Assembly (NCBI RefSeq): GCF_016634425.1 | Contig: NZ_JAEPES010000003.1 | Location: forward strand, 434,001-498,000 | Direction: 5' to 3' | DNA: 64,000 nucleotides | Origin: Lacisediminihabitans changchengi | Lineage (GTDB): Bacteria > Actinomycetota > Actinomycetes > Actinomycetales > Microbacteriaceae | Shown: positions 35,911 to 43,986 of the stretch, piece after piece | Position numbering within the stretch: position 1 is the stretch's first letter | Layout: every line of letters begins with the position of its first letter | Notes under the pieces: generated by a model | What the model was told of the DNA's origin: nothing | The model's database searches: none | The model's input: the letters and a program-made list of their open reading frames with translations, nothing else | Translations under genes and position numbers: made by a program

Positions 35911-38256
35911 TCAGCCGAGGGTGACCGCGCCGTCGGCCGCGGGGACGAGGGCAGCTGCCGGCTCCAGCCTCACGATGACGGCCTTCGACGTGGGGGTGTT
36001 GCTACCGATTCCCGCGCTGTCGAGCGGCACGAGGACGTTCGCCTCCGGATAGTAGGCGGCGGCGCAGCCGCGTGCGGTGGCGTACGACACCACGCGGTAG
36101 TTGCGCAGCACTCGCTCCGTTCCGTCGTGCCACTCGCCGAAGATGTCGACGCGCTGCCCGTCGGCGAGACCGAGTTCGATGATGTCGTCGGGGTTCACGA
36201 AGATCACATCGCGTCCCTTGTGGATACCGCGGTATCTGTCGTTCAGGGCGTAGATCGTGGTGTTGAACTGATCGTGCGAGCGCACCGTCTGCAGGATGAG
36301 GCGGCCGGCCGGGCGTTCGAGATGCTCCAGTGCGTTGACCGTCATCATCGCCTTGCCCGTGGCCGTGGTGAAGGTGCGCGAGTCGCGCGGTCCGTTCGGC
36401 AGGACGAAGCCGCCCTTGCGTCTCACCTGCCGGTTGAAATCGTTGAAGCCCGGGATGACGCGGCTGATGTGGTCACGGATAACGTCGTAATCGTCCTGGA
36501 GGCCCTGCCAGTCGACCGGACCGGCGTCGCCGAGAGTCGCTCGCGCCACCCCGACGATGATCGCCAACTCCGACCGGAGGTTCGTGGACACCGGCGGCAC
36601 GCTGCCGTGGGTGGCATGAACCGCGCAGACCGTGTCTTCGACCGACAGGAACTGCGGCCCGGACTTCTGCAGGTCGAACTCGGTGCGACCGAGAGTCGGC
36701 AGGATGAGGGCGGCGGCTCCGGTCACCGTGTGCGAACGGTTGAGCTTGGTCGACACCTGCACGCTGAGCTCGGTACCGCGCATGGCTGCTTCCGCGGCAT
36801 CCGTGTCCGAGATCGCGGCCACGAAGTTACCGCCGACCGCCATGAAGACCTTGATCTGCCCACTCTGCATGCCCGCGATGGTCTTGAGAGAGTCAAAGCC
36901 GTGATCGCGCGGCGGGTCGAAGCCGAACTCGGCCTGGAGGGCATCGAGAAAGGTAGGCGACATCTGCTCCCAGATGCCCATGGTGCGGTCGCCCTGCACG
37001 TTGCTGTGCCCGCGGATCGGGGATGCCCCGGCCCCCTCCTTGCCGATGTTTCCGCGTAGGAACAGCAGGTTCATCAGCTCTTTGAGCGTGGAAACGGAGT
37101 TCTTGTGCTGGGTGAGCCCCATGGCCCAGGTGATGATGACCCGGTCGGCCGCGATGTAGCGCTCGGCCAGCTCGTCGATCTGCGCAGACGTGAGCCCGGT
37201 CGCGAGCAAGACGTCGGCCTCCTCGACGGCGAGCAGATTGGCCCGGGTCTCCTCAAAGCCAGACACGTGCTTCTGGATGAAATCGTGATCGAGCACCGTG
37301 CCGGGATTCGCCTCCTCGGCGAGCAGCACCCGTTTCGACACCGCCTGCATCAGCGCCATGTCCCCGCCCAAACGGATCTGCAGGAACTGGTCGGCGATGG
37401 CGGTGCCCTTGCCGATCACACCGCGCACCCGCTGCGGGTTCTTGTAGCGGATCAGCCCGGCCTCCGGCAGCGGATTGACCGCCACAATGCTGGCACCCTT
37501 GCACTTCGCGTCCTCCAGCGCGGTCAGCATCCGCGGATGATTGGTGCCGGGGTTCTGACCCATGACGATGATCAGGTCGGTGCGCTCGAAATCGTCGTAG
37601 GCGATGGTCGATTTGCCGATGCCGATGACCTCGCCGAGCGCGGTACCGGTGGCCTCGTGGCACATGTTCGAGCAGTCGGGCAGGTTGTTGGTCCCGAAGG
37701 CGCGCGCGAACAGCTGGTAGACGAAGGCGGTTTCGTTGGCCGCGCGACCGCTCGTGTAAAAGGCCGCCTCGTCGGGACTGTCGAGGGCTTTCAGGGCATC
37801 ACCGACGATGGTGAAGGCCTCGTCCCAACTGACCGGCGCATAGTGGGCGGAACCGGCGGGCTTGTAGACGGGCTCCGTGAGCCGCCCCTGCATGCCGAGC
37901 CAGTACTCCGACTTGTCGGCCAGGTCACTCACCGAATACTTCTGCCAGAACTCGTGCGGCACCAGCACCGGGGTCGCCTCCCAGGTGACGGCGCGCGCTC
38001 CGTTCTCGCAGAACTCGAGGGTCTTGCGCCTGTCGGGGTCGGGCCAGGCGCAACTCATGCAGTCGAAGCCGTCCTTCTGGTTGATGGTCGTCATCAACTT
38101 CGCGGTACGAGCGAGCCCCATGCGACGGATGGCAGGCTCCATCGAGTTGAAGATGGCCGGCATCCCGACGGCCCAATCCTCGCGCCGCTCCACCGTGAGT
38201 TCCGGGTAGTCGTTCTCCGCGCTGACGGGAGTCTTCTCGGGGCCGTCCGTGCTCAT
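35911..38256 (-). CDS. FdhF/YdeP-family molybdopterin oxidoreductase
   Basis: 781 residues. It resembles the YdeP/TIGR01701 'oxidoreductase alpha (molybdopterin) subunit' group, related to formate dehydrogenase H. Visible blocks: FDCMSCAWPDPDR near residue 60, KSEYWLGMQGRL, PVSWDEAFTIVGDAL, TNNLPDCSNMCHEATG (active-site region), DLIIVMGQNPGTNHPRM, WAMGLTQHKNS, RGNIGKEGAGASPIRGHSNV, and the C-terminal molybdopterin domain with TVRSHDQFNTTIYAL. There is no in-frame TGA, so it does not use selenocysteine. Only two Cys are seen in the N-terminal block, fewer than the four ligands of a normal [4Fe-4S] site. No electron-transfer subunit is encoded nearby. The substrate (formate or another) is uncertain. 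It is coupled to fdhD by a 4-nt overlap. Confidence 0.88.
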   Translation of the reverse strand: MSTDGPEKTPVSAENDYPELTVERREDWAVGMPAIFNSMEPAIRRMGLARTAKLMTTINQKDGFDCMSCAWPDPDRRKTLEFCENGARAVTWEATPVLVPHEFWQKYSVSDLADKSEYWLGMQGRLTEPVYKPAGSAHYAPVSWDEAFTIVGDALKALDSPDEAAFYTSGRAANETAFVYQLFARAFGTNNLPDCSNMCHEATGTALGEVIGIGKSTIAYDDFERTDLIIVMGQNPGTNHPRMLTALEDAKCKGASIVAVNPLPEAGLIRYKNPQRVRGVIGKGTAIADQFLQIRLGGDMALMQAVSKRVLLAEEANPGTVLDHDFIQKHVSGFEETRANLLAVEEADVLLATGLTSAQIDELAERYIAADRVIITWAMGLTQHKNSVSTLKELMNLLFLRGNIGKEGAGASPIRGHSNVQGDRTMGIWEQMSPTFLDALQAEFGFDPPRDHGFDSLKTIAGMQSGQIKVFMAVGGNFVAAISDTDAAEAAMRGTELSVQVSTKLNRSHTVTGAAALILPTLGRTEFDLQKSGPQFLSVEDTVCAVHATHGSVPPVSTNLRSELAIIVGVARATLGDAGPVDWQGLQDDYDVIRDHISRVIPGFNDFNRQVRRKGGFVLPNGPRDSRTFTTATGKAMMTVNALEHLERPAGRLILQTVRSHDQFNTTIYALNDRYRGIHKGRDVIFVNPDDIIELGLADGQRVDIFGEWHDGTERVLRNYRVVSYATARGCAAAYYPEANVLVPLDSAGIGSNTPTSKAVIVRLEPAAALVPAADGAVTLG

Positions 38257-39224
38257 GACGCGTCTGCTTTCTCGAGGATCGGCTGGTTCGCGGTGTCTGC
38301 AGGTTCGGATGCATCTGTGCGTTCGGAGGCATCTGTGCGTTCAGAGGCATTTGGGGGTTCAGAGGCATTTGAGGGTTCGGACAGGATGCGCTGGTCGGCC
38401 GAGTAGACGACCATCGAGCTGCCGCGCAGGAAGCCGACGACGGTCAATCCCAGCTCACCGGCCAGTTCGACCGCGAGGGACGACGGCGCCGACACCGCCG
38501 CCAGAATCGGGATGCCCGCCATCGACGCCTTCTGCGTCAGCTCGAAGCTCGCCCGGCCCGACACCATCAGCACCATGCCGGTGAGCGGCAGCAGATTCTC
38601 TTTCAGGGCCCAGCCGACCACCTTGTCGACCGCGTTGTGGCGACCGACGTCTTCGCGCAGCACCAGCATCTCGCCGGTTCGTCCGTCGAACAGGGCCGCG
38701 GCGTGAAGTCCCCCGGTCTTCTCGAAGACGTCTTGCCCGGCGCGGAGCCGGTCGGGGAAGGAGGCCATAAGCTCCGCATCGATGGTGAGCGGGTCATCCG
38801 CCACCGCGTGCCGAGACAGGGTGCGGACCGCGTCGATGCTGGCCTTGCCGCAGAGCCCACACGAACTGGTGGTGTAGAAGTTGCGCTCCAGGCTCGGGTC
38901 GGGTGGCGCGACCCCGAAACCCAGCGTCACATCGAGCACGTTGTAGGTGTTCTCCGGCATCAGGGAATTCTGGCTGTCGACCGTCGCCCCGGCGCAGTAG
39001 CGCGCCGCCCCGAAGTCGCTGGCCTGCGCGATGACGCCCTCCGAGACCAGGAAACCGGCGGCCAGGTCGAAATCGTGCCCAGGAGTGCGCATCGTGATCG
39101 CGAGTTGTTTGCCGCCGACCCGAATTTCGAGCGGCTCCTCGACCGCGAGCACGTCCTCCCGACGCTTCGGCTCCTGCCCGACAGTTATGCGGGTAACGCG
39201 ACGTCGAACCGTGATTCTTCCCAT
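38253..39224 (-). CDS. fdhD: Formate dehydrogenase accessory sulfurtransferase FdhD
   Basis: 323 residues. FdhD passes sulfur from a cysteine desulfurase to the molybdenum cofactor of formate dehydrogenase-type enzymes. The TTSSCGLCGKASIDAV motif carries the C-x-x-C sulfur-transfer loop. FDLAAGFLVSEGVI, LREDVGRHNAVDKVVGWA and LMVSGRASFELTQKASMAGIP are the other family blocks. The usual domain ends around VVYSADQRIL; about 40 further residues follow, built from imperfect hexapeptides (SNASEP, PNASER, TDASER), which is unusual. It is the first gene of the pair with the molybdoenzyme and is divergent from mobA. Confidence 0.93.
   Translation of the reverse strand: MGRITVRRRVTRITVGQEPKRREDVLAVEEPLEIRVGGKQLAITMRTPGHDFDLAAGFLVSEGVIAQASDFGAARYCAGATVDSQNSLMPENTYNVLDVTLGFGVAPPDPSLERNFYTTSSCGLCGKASIDAVRTLSRHAVADDPLTIDAELMASFPDRLRAGQDVFEKTGGLHAAALFDGRTGEMLVLREDVGRHNAVDKVVGWALKENLLPLTGMVLMVSGRASFELTQKASMAGIPILAAVSAPSSLAVELAGELGLTVVGFLRGSSMVVYSADQRILSEPSNASEPPNASERTDASERTDASEPADTANQPILEKADAS
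38303..38374. repeat. Four 18-bp tandem repeats inside the 3' end of fdhD
   Basis: Units at 38303-38320, 38321-38338, 38339-38356 and 38357-38374 begin GTTCGGA or GTTCAGA and share GGCATYTG. They stay in frame and encode the hexapeptide repeat in the FdhD C-terminal tail. Adjacent units differ at one to four positions. Confidence 0.88.
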
Positions 39225-39309
39225 CTGTCAGGAGTAACACCGACTGCGCTCCCTGACAACGGCCAAACGATCGTGTCGCGACGCTGGGGCGCGGCCTAGG
39301 GTGATGCAC

Positions 39310-39849
39310 ATGGAGTTCGATGCGGTGGTGCTCGCCGGCGGCCGGTCGGCCCGGCTCGGCGGCACGGCCAAGGCGCTGCTCGAGATCGCCGGACGGTCAC
39401 TGCTCGACCTCACCCTCGATGCGGTGACGGATGCGCGGCGCACCGTCGTCGTCGGCGACGTCACCGTGCGCCCCGGCGTTCTGCTCACCCGCGAGAACCC
39501 CGCTTTCGGCGGGCCGGTGGCGGCGACCGCCGCCGGACTGGCCCGACTTGCCCCCGGGGCGGAGCACACCCTCGTGCTTGCCTGCGACATGCCGCTGATC
39601 GCCACGGTGATCACCGCGCTGCGGGAGGCCGGCGGCGGTATCGCCGTCGACGACGGCCGCGAGCAGTACCTGGCGGCGCTTCTCCCGACCGCTGAGCTGC
39701 GAGCCGCCACCGCGGGACCCGTCGACGGCATCGCCATGCGCACAGTGCTGGCGGCGATCGATCCGATTGCCCGGGTCCCCGTCCCCACTGGCAGCACCCG
39801 CGACATCGACACCTGGACCGACGCCGAACTGTTTGGAGCACACGCGTGA
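39310..39849 (+). CDS. mobA: Molybdenum cofactor guanylyltransferase (MobA-like)
   Basis: About 180 residues of a nucleotidyltransferase that attaches GMP to molybdopterin. The N-terminal signature FDAVVLAGGRSARLGGTAKALLEIAG has the LAGG-x-S-x-R-x-G and the Lys. VLACDMPLIA carries the metal-binding Asp. The ATG at 39310 (AGGG 8 nt before it) is preferred to ATG 39304 and GTG 39301, which add only two or three residues. It is shorter and less conserved in the C-terminal half than E. coli MobA. Divergent from fdhD, and coupled to the DUF6457 gene by a GTGA overlap. Confidence 0.88.
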   Translation: MEFDAVVLAGGRSARLGGTAKALLEIAGRSLLDLTLDAVTDARRTVVVGDVTVRPGVLLTRENPAFGGPVAATAAGLARLAPGAEHTLVLACDMPLIATVITALREAGGGIAVDDGREQYLAALLPTAELRAATAGPVDGIAMRTVLAAIDPIARVPVPTGSTRDIDTWTDAELFGAHA

Positions 39850-40115
39850 CCGAGAAAGACGATACCGATCAACTGCTCGCTGACTGGTCGGCGACGCTCA
39901 CCCGGGAGCTCGGCGTCGCCGGGCTCACGATCGACGTAGACGAAGTGCTCGCCCTCGCCGGGGTCGCGGCTCGCGCCGTCGTGCGACCGGCGGCCCCGCT
40001 CACCACCTTCGTGGTGGGCTACGCCGCCGGGCTCGCCGCGGCCGCCGGGGTCGAACCAGACCGGGCGGTCCGCGAGGCGATCGCCACCGCCGCGGCCCTC
40101 GCGGGCAGGGCATGA
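39846..40115 (+). CDS. DUF6457 family protein
   Basis: 89 residues, Ala-rich and helical. DWSATLTRELG, DVDEVLALAG, ARAVVRPAAPLTTFVVGYAAG and the C-terminal AIATAAALAG fit the small DUF6457 proteins found next to mobA and moeA in actinobacteria. Function unknown. Its start overlaps mobA and its stop overlaps moeA, each by 4 nt, so it is very likely a molybdenum-cofactor accessory protein. Confidence 0.8.
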   Translation: MTEKDDTDQLLADWSATLTRELGVAGLTIDVDEVLALAGVAARAVVRPAAPLTTFVVGYAAGLAAAAGVEPDRAVREAIATAAALAGRA

Positions 40116-41278
40116 GCATCACCCAGCACCACGGCGCCACGACGGGCACGCGAGCCGGATGGCTCGAGGCTCGGGAGGTGGCGTTTGCCGCGGCATCCGT
40201 CGTCCCGGTCGAGACCGTTCCGCTCGATGCCGCGGTCGGCCGGATACTGGTCGAGCCCGTCTCCGCATTGCTCGACGTTCCGCACTACGCCTCGTCGGCG
40301 ATGGACGGCTGGGCGGTTGCCGGAGCGGGGCCGTGGGACATCGTCGAGCGGGCGGCGCTGCGACCGGGCGAGGCGACGGCGATCGTCACGGGCGGCGACA
40401 TCCCGATCGGTGCCGATGCGGTGGTGCGCAGCGAGATCGCCGAACGGTTCGACGGCAGACTTCACGCCTCGACGCCGACGCGCGGTCACCACATTCGTCC
40501 CGCGGGCGAAGAAGCCACGCGCGGCGAGACCGTCATCGCGGCCGGCACCGTGCTCAATCCGGCCCACGTTGCCCTCGCCGCGGGCGCGGGGCACGACACA
40601 CTGACGGTGCGCGGGGCGGTGACAGTCTCGCTCGCGTTGACCGGTGGCGAAGTGATCACCGCCGGCCTCCCCGCTGCCGGCCAGGTGCGCGACAGCTTCG
40701 GCCCGCAGCTGCCCGCCATGCTCCGGATGCTCGGGGCGTCGGTCACCAGCTCGCGGCGGGTCGCCGACACCATCGACGACACCATCGCCGCGCTCTCGCA
40801 GCCCGGCGTAGCCCTCGTCATCAGCACGGGGGGCACCGGCAATTCCGCTCGCGATCACCTTCGCACCGCACTGGAGCGACTCGGCGCCGAGATGCTGATC
40901 GACGGCATCCGTATGCGTCCGGGCGGGCCGACGCTGCTCGCCCGGCTGCCCGGCGGCTCTCTCGTGCTCGCCCTCCCCGGCAATCCGCTCGCGGCGATGC
41001 TCGCACTGCTCACGATCGGCGGTCCGCTGATCGCCGGAATGACCGGCGTGGCGCTGCCCGACCTGGACACGGTGACGCTCGCGGTGGCCGTCGACGGTGT
41101 GGCTGGGGGCGCGGTGTTGATGCCGTACCGGCTCGAGAACGGGGCCGCCGTGCCCAACCGGCACCGGGCATCCGGGATGATGCGCGGCCTCGCCGACGCC
41201 GCGGGCGTGCTCGTCGTGCCGTCCGATGGCGCGAAGAAGGGCGACCGCGTCACCGCGATCGCCCTTCCGTGGAACTGA
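40112..41278 (+). CDS. moeA: Molybdopterin molybdenumtransferase
   Basis: 388 residues. MoeA inserts molybdate into adenylated molybdopterin. The N-terminal SSAMDGWAVAG contains the conserved SAMDG(Y/W)A block. IVTGGDIPIGADAVVRSE and HHIRPAGEEATRGETV follow. The MoaB/MogA-like domain has VSLALTGGEVI and LVISTGGTGNSARDHLRTAL, and LPGGSLVLALPGNPLAAM closes it. The C-terminal domain IV is short. It is the last gene of the mobA-DUF6457-moeA unit and converges on the FKBP gene with only 12 bp between. Confidence 0.92.
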   Translation: MSITQHHGATTGTRAGWLEAREVAFAAASVVPVETVPLDAAVGRILVEPVSALLDVPHYASSAMDGWAVAGAGPWDIVERAALRPGEATAIVTGGDIPIGADAVVRSEIAERFDGRLHASTPTRGHHIRPAGEEATRGETVIAAGTVLNPAHVALAAGAGHDTLTVRGAVTVSLALTGGEVITAGLPAAGQVRDSFGPQLPAMLRMLGASVTSSRRVADTIDDTIAALSQPGVALVISTGGTGNSARDHLRTALERLGAEMLIDGIRMRPGGPTLLARLPGGSLVLALPGNPLAAMLALLTIGGPLIAGMTGVALPDLDTVTLAVAVDGVAGGAVLMPYRLENGAAVPNRHRASGMMRGLADAAGVLVVPSDGAKKGDRVTAIALPWN

Positions 41279-41290
41279 GTCTGTTCGGGT

Positions 41291-41665
41291 CTAGCTGACG
41301 CCGAGCAGGTCGATCACGAAGATCAGGGTGCGGCCGGAGAGCTGGTGTCCGCCGCCGGCTTCGCCGTAGGCGAGGGCCGGGGGAACGATCAGCTCGCGGC
41401 GGCCGCCGACCTTCATGCCGGGGATGCCCTGCTGCCACCCGGCGATCAGCGCGGCGAGCGGGAAGTCGACGGACTGCCCGCGGCTCCAGGAAGAGTCGAA
41501 CTCCTCTCCCGACTCGAAGTCGACGCCGAGGTAGTGCACGTCGACGGTGGCGCCGGGGGTCGCCTCGGGGCCGTCGCCGACCTCGAGGTCGATGAGGACG
41601 AGCTCGCTGGGGGCATCGCCGTCGTATGGCTCGATCTCTGGCTTGGTCTTGTTGAAGTCACTCAT
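41291..41665 (-). CDS. FKBP-type peptidyl-prolyl cis-trans isomerase
   Basis: 124 residues, one FKBP domain: VDVHYLGVDFESGEEFDSSW, FPLAALIAGWQQGIPGMKVGGRRELIVPPALAYGEAG and TLIFVIDLLGV match the fold, with the aromatic pocket residues present. There is no signal peptide, so it is cytoplasmic. It speeds proline isomerisation during folding. The N-terminal 20 residues are acidic. The palindromic element at 41722-41808 lies just upstream of the ATG. Confidence 0.93.
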   Translation of the reverse strand: MSDFNKTKPEIEPYDGDAPSELVLIDLEVGDGPEATPGATVDVHYLGVDFESGEEFDSSWSRGQSVDFPLAALIAGWQQGIPGMKVGGRRELIVPPALAYGEAGGGHQLSGRTLIFVIDLLGVS

Positions 41666-41721
41666 GGTGACAATTCAAGCAGAGTCACGCCTCGTCGTGC
41701 CGCGCCCTGTCGCCCCCCCCA

Positions 41722-41808
41722 CTTCCGAAATGAAGGCAATGCTCGCGACACGCCGAACGGCTGCGTCAAAGTGACGGCGTGGCGGAAATTTTTCCTTCAT
41801 TTCGGAAG
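41722..41808. repeat. 87-bp palindromic element (CTTCCGAAA family, copy A)
   Basis: The ends CTTCCGAAATGAAGG (41722-41736) and CCTTCATTTCGGAAG (41794-41808) are perfect 15-bp inverted repeats. An inner stem CACGCCG (41749-41755) pairs with CGGCGTG (41775-41781). It fills the space between the rpe stop and the FKBP start. Copy B at 58763-58850 has identical ends and almost the same length. Confidence 0.9.
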
Positions 41809-41845
41809 GGGCGCCGGGGCGGGGAAGGTCCGTTAGAGAAGGCCG

Positions 41846-42511
41846 TTAGTGCGTGTGGGCGGCGGCGGCAGCGGCACGCAGCGCGGCGATCTGGCTGGCC
41901 GGCTCCCCCACGTTGTAGACGCTCGAACCCGCGACGAAGGTGTCGGCCCCGGCCTCGGCGGCGATGGTGATCGTCTGCTCGGTGATTCCGCCGTCGACCT
42001 GCAGCCAGACGTCCAGCCCCGAGGCGGAGACGGCCTCGCGCAGCAAGCCCAGCTTGGGCATGGTGCTCTCCATGAAGCTCTGGCCACCGAAACCCGGCTC
42101 CACGGTCATGACCAGCACCTGATCGAACTCGGGCAGCAGTTCAAGATAGGGACGGATGTCCGTTCCCGGCTTCACCGCGATGCCGGCGCGGGCGCCGATC
42201 TGGCGCAGTCGGCGGGCGATCGCCACCGGGTCAGCGGCGGCCTCGGCGTGGAAGGTCACCGAGAACGCGCCGACCTCCGCGTAGCCGGGTGCCCAGCGAT
42301 CCGGGTCGTCGATCATCAGGTGCACGTCGAGCGGCAGAGGCGACACGCGCTGGAGGGACTCGACCATGCGCTGCCCGAAGGTGAGGTTCGGCACGAAGTG
42401 GTTGTCCATGATGTCGACGTGCACCAGGTCGGCGGTGGCGATCCGGTCGAGTTCGTGTTCGAGATTGGCGAAATCGGCGGTAAGGATGCTCGGATTGATG
42501 CGCGCGGTCAT
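41846..42511 (-). CDS. rpe: Ribulose-phosphate 3-epimerase
   Basis: 221 residues, TIM barrel. It interconverts ribulose 5-phosphate and xylulose 5-phosphate in the pentose phosphate pathway. The metal ligands and catalytic Asp are in LVHVDIMDNHFVPNLTFG and, later, WLQVDGGITEQTI. DVHLMIDDPDRW and VMTVEPGFGGQSFM are the other signature blocks, and FVAGSSVYN binds phosphate. It is 41 bp downstream of rsmB. Confidence 0.96.
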   Translation of the reverse strand: MTARINPSILTADFANLEHELDRIATADLVHVDIMDNHFVPNLTFGQRMVESLQRVSPLPLDVHLMIDDPDRWAPGYAEVGAFSVTFHAEAAADPVAIARRLRQIGARAGIAVKPGTDIRPYLELLPEFDQVLVMTVEPGFGGQSFMESTMPKLGLLREAVSASGLDVWLQVDGGITEQTITIAAEAGADTFVAGSSVYNVGEPASQIAALRAAAAAAHTH

Positions 42512-42552
42512 CCCACGATTTTACGGCTGGTCGACCGGGCTGCTCGTCGCGC

Positions 42553-43986
42553 CTACTCGTCGCGCTGCAGAAGGGCGATGAACATCGCGTCGGTGCCGTG
42601 GCGGTGCGGCCAGAGCTGCACGTGACCGTCGTCGCCGTCCCCGAGCGGAAGCGGCGTCTTGGTCACGCCGGACAGGACCTCGACCGCGTCGAGGCGTCGG
42701 ACATCCGTGCGGTTCTTCAGCACCGAGCCGACGACGGCCCGGGTCTCAGCGAGGTGGGGCGAGCAGGTGACGTAGGCGAGGATGCCGCCCGGCTTCAGCG
42801 CGGTGAGTCCCGCCTCGAGCAGCTGGGTCTGCAGCGCGGAGAGGTCTGGCACGTCTTTCGGCTGCTTGCGCCAGCGTGCCTCCGGGCGGCGGCGCAGCGC
42901 GCCGAGACCCGTGCATGGCGCGTCGAGCAGGATGCGGTCGAACTGTCCGGCAAGCTGCTCGCCCAGCTCTCGACCGTCTTGCACGAGCACCTGCGGCGGT
43001 TCGGGCAGCACCTTCAGGGCATTGCGCACCAGTTGCGCGCGCGCGGGGGTGATCTCATTGGCGACCAGCGTGACGCCACCGAGAGCGGCCTCCGCGGCCA
43101 GCAACACCGCCTTGCCGCCCGGACCGGCACAGAGATCAAGCCAGCGCTCGCCCGGCTCGATCGGCCGGGCGCGGCTCAGAGCGAGCGCGGCGAGTTGCGA
43201 GCCCTCGTCTTGCACCCGGGCTCGGCCCTCGTGCACCGCGGGAAGCAGTGCGGGATCTCCCCCATCGCTGACCCCGGCGACCGGCGAGTACTTGGACGCC
43301 CGCTCGCCCCGGATCTCGGACACCTTCGCGATGCCGGGCAGCGCGACCAGGCTCACCTTCGGAGCGAAGTTATCCGCCTCGAGCAGCGCCTCGAGCTCCT
43401 CCTCGCGCCCCTCGGCGGCCAGGGCCTGCCGAAATGCGCGCACGATCCAGACCGGATGCGAGAACTCGAGCGAGAGCCGCTCGTCGTCGGTGCGCGGCGC
43501 AGCCATCACTCGAGCGCGCCACTCATCCGGTTCGGAGCGGGTGATGGTGCGGAGCACACCGTTGACGAAGCCCGTGGCGGAGCGTGAGCCGACCTCACGC
43601 GCCAGCGACACCGACTCGTCGACGGCGGCATGCGCGGCGACACGCATGGAGAGTAGCTGGTGCACTCCGAGGCGCAACACGTCGAGGATCGCCTCGTCGA
43701 TCTCGCTGGTCGGGCGTTTCGCCGCCAGCTCGATCACGGCGTCGTAGTAGCCCTGCTGACGCAGCGTTCCGTAGGTCAACTCGGTAGCGAGGGCGGCGTC
43801 CTGCGCACCGAGCCGGGCGCGCTCCAGCTTCACCGGGAGCAGCAGGTTGGCATACGCGTCGTCGCGGCGTACCGCGGTGATCACTTCGTACGCGACCCGG
43901 CGGGCCGGCTGGATGCGCGCGGGGGCGACGCGATTCTGCTCCGAGCGCGCGGGGCGGATGCGGCCGGAGGGATGCTGGTTGCTCAC
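42553..43986 (-). CDS. rsmB: 16S rRNA cytosine-C5 methyltransferase (RsmB/Sun)
   Basis: 477 residues from the GTG at 43986, which overlaps the fmt stop (GTGA). The N-terminal NusB-like RNA-binding domain (about 30-160) has VITAVRRDDAYANLLLP and ALATELTYGTLRQQGYYDAVI. The C-terminal SAM domain has WLDLCAGPGGKAVLLA (SAM loop), LLDAPCTGLGALRRRPEARWR with one catalytic Cys, and ILAYVTCSPHLAETRAVV with the second. It methylates a cytosine in 16S rRNA. An N-terminal basic tail of about 25 residues precedes the NusB part. Confidence 0.94.
   Translation of the reverse strand: MSNQHPSGRIRPARSEQNRVAPARIQPARRVAYEVITAVRRDDAYANLLLPVKLERARLGAQDAALATELTYGTLRQQGYYDAVIELAAKRPTSEIDEAILDVLRLGVHQLLSMRVAAHAAVDESVSLAREVGSRSATGFVNGVLRTITRSEPDEWRARVMAAPRTDDERLSLEFSHPVWIVRAFRQALAAEGREEELEALLEADNFAPKVSLVALPGIAKVSEIRGERASKYSPVAGVSDGGDPALLPAVHEGRARVQDEGSQLAALALSRARPIEPGERWLDLCAGPGGKAVLLAAEAALGGVTLVANEITPARAQLVRNALKVLPEPPQVLVQDGRELGEQLAGQFDRILLDAPCTGLGALRRRPEARWRKQPKDVPDLSALQTQLLEAGLTALKPGGILAYVTCSPHLAETRAVVGSVLKNRTDVRRLDAVEVLSGVTKTPLPLGDGDDGHVQLWPHRHGTDAMFIALLQRDE

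Noticed and set aside
35911-38256. Selenocysteine-containing formate dehydrogenase
   Set aside because: There is no in-frame TGA; the active-site region reads DCSNMCHEATG with ordinary Cys codons.
38303-38374. fdhD repeats as a DNA-binding or origin-like iteron array
   Set aside because: The units are strictly in frame with fdhD, occur only here and lack an AT-rich neighbour, so a coding repeat explains them better.
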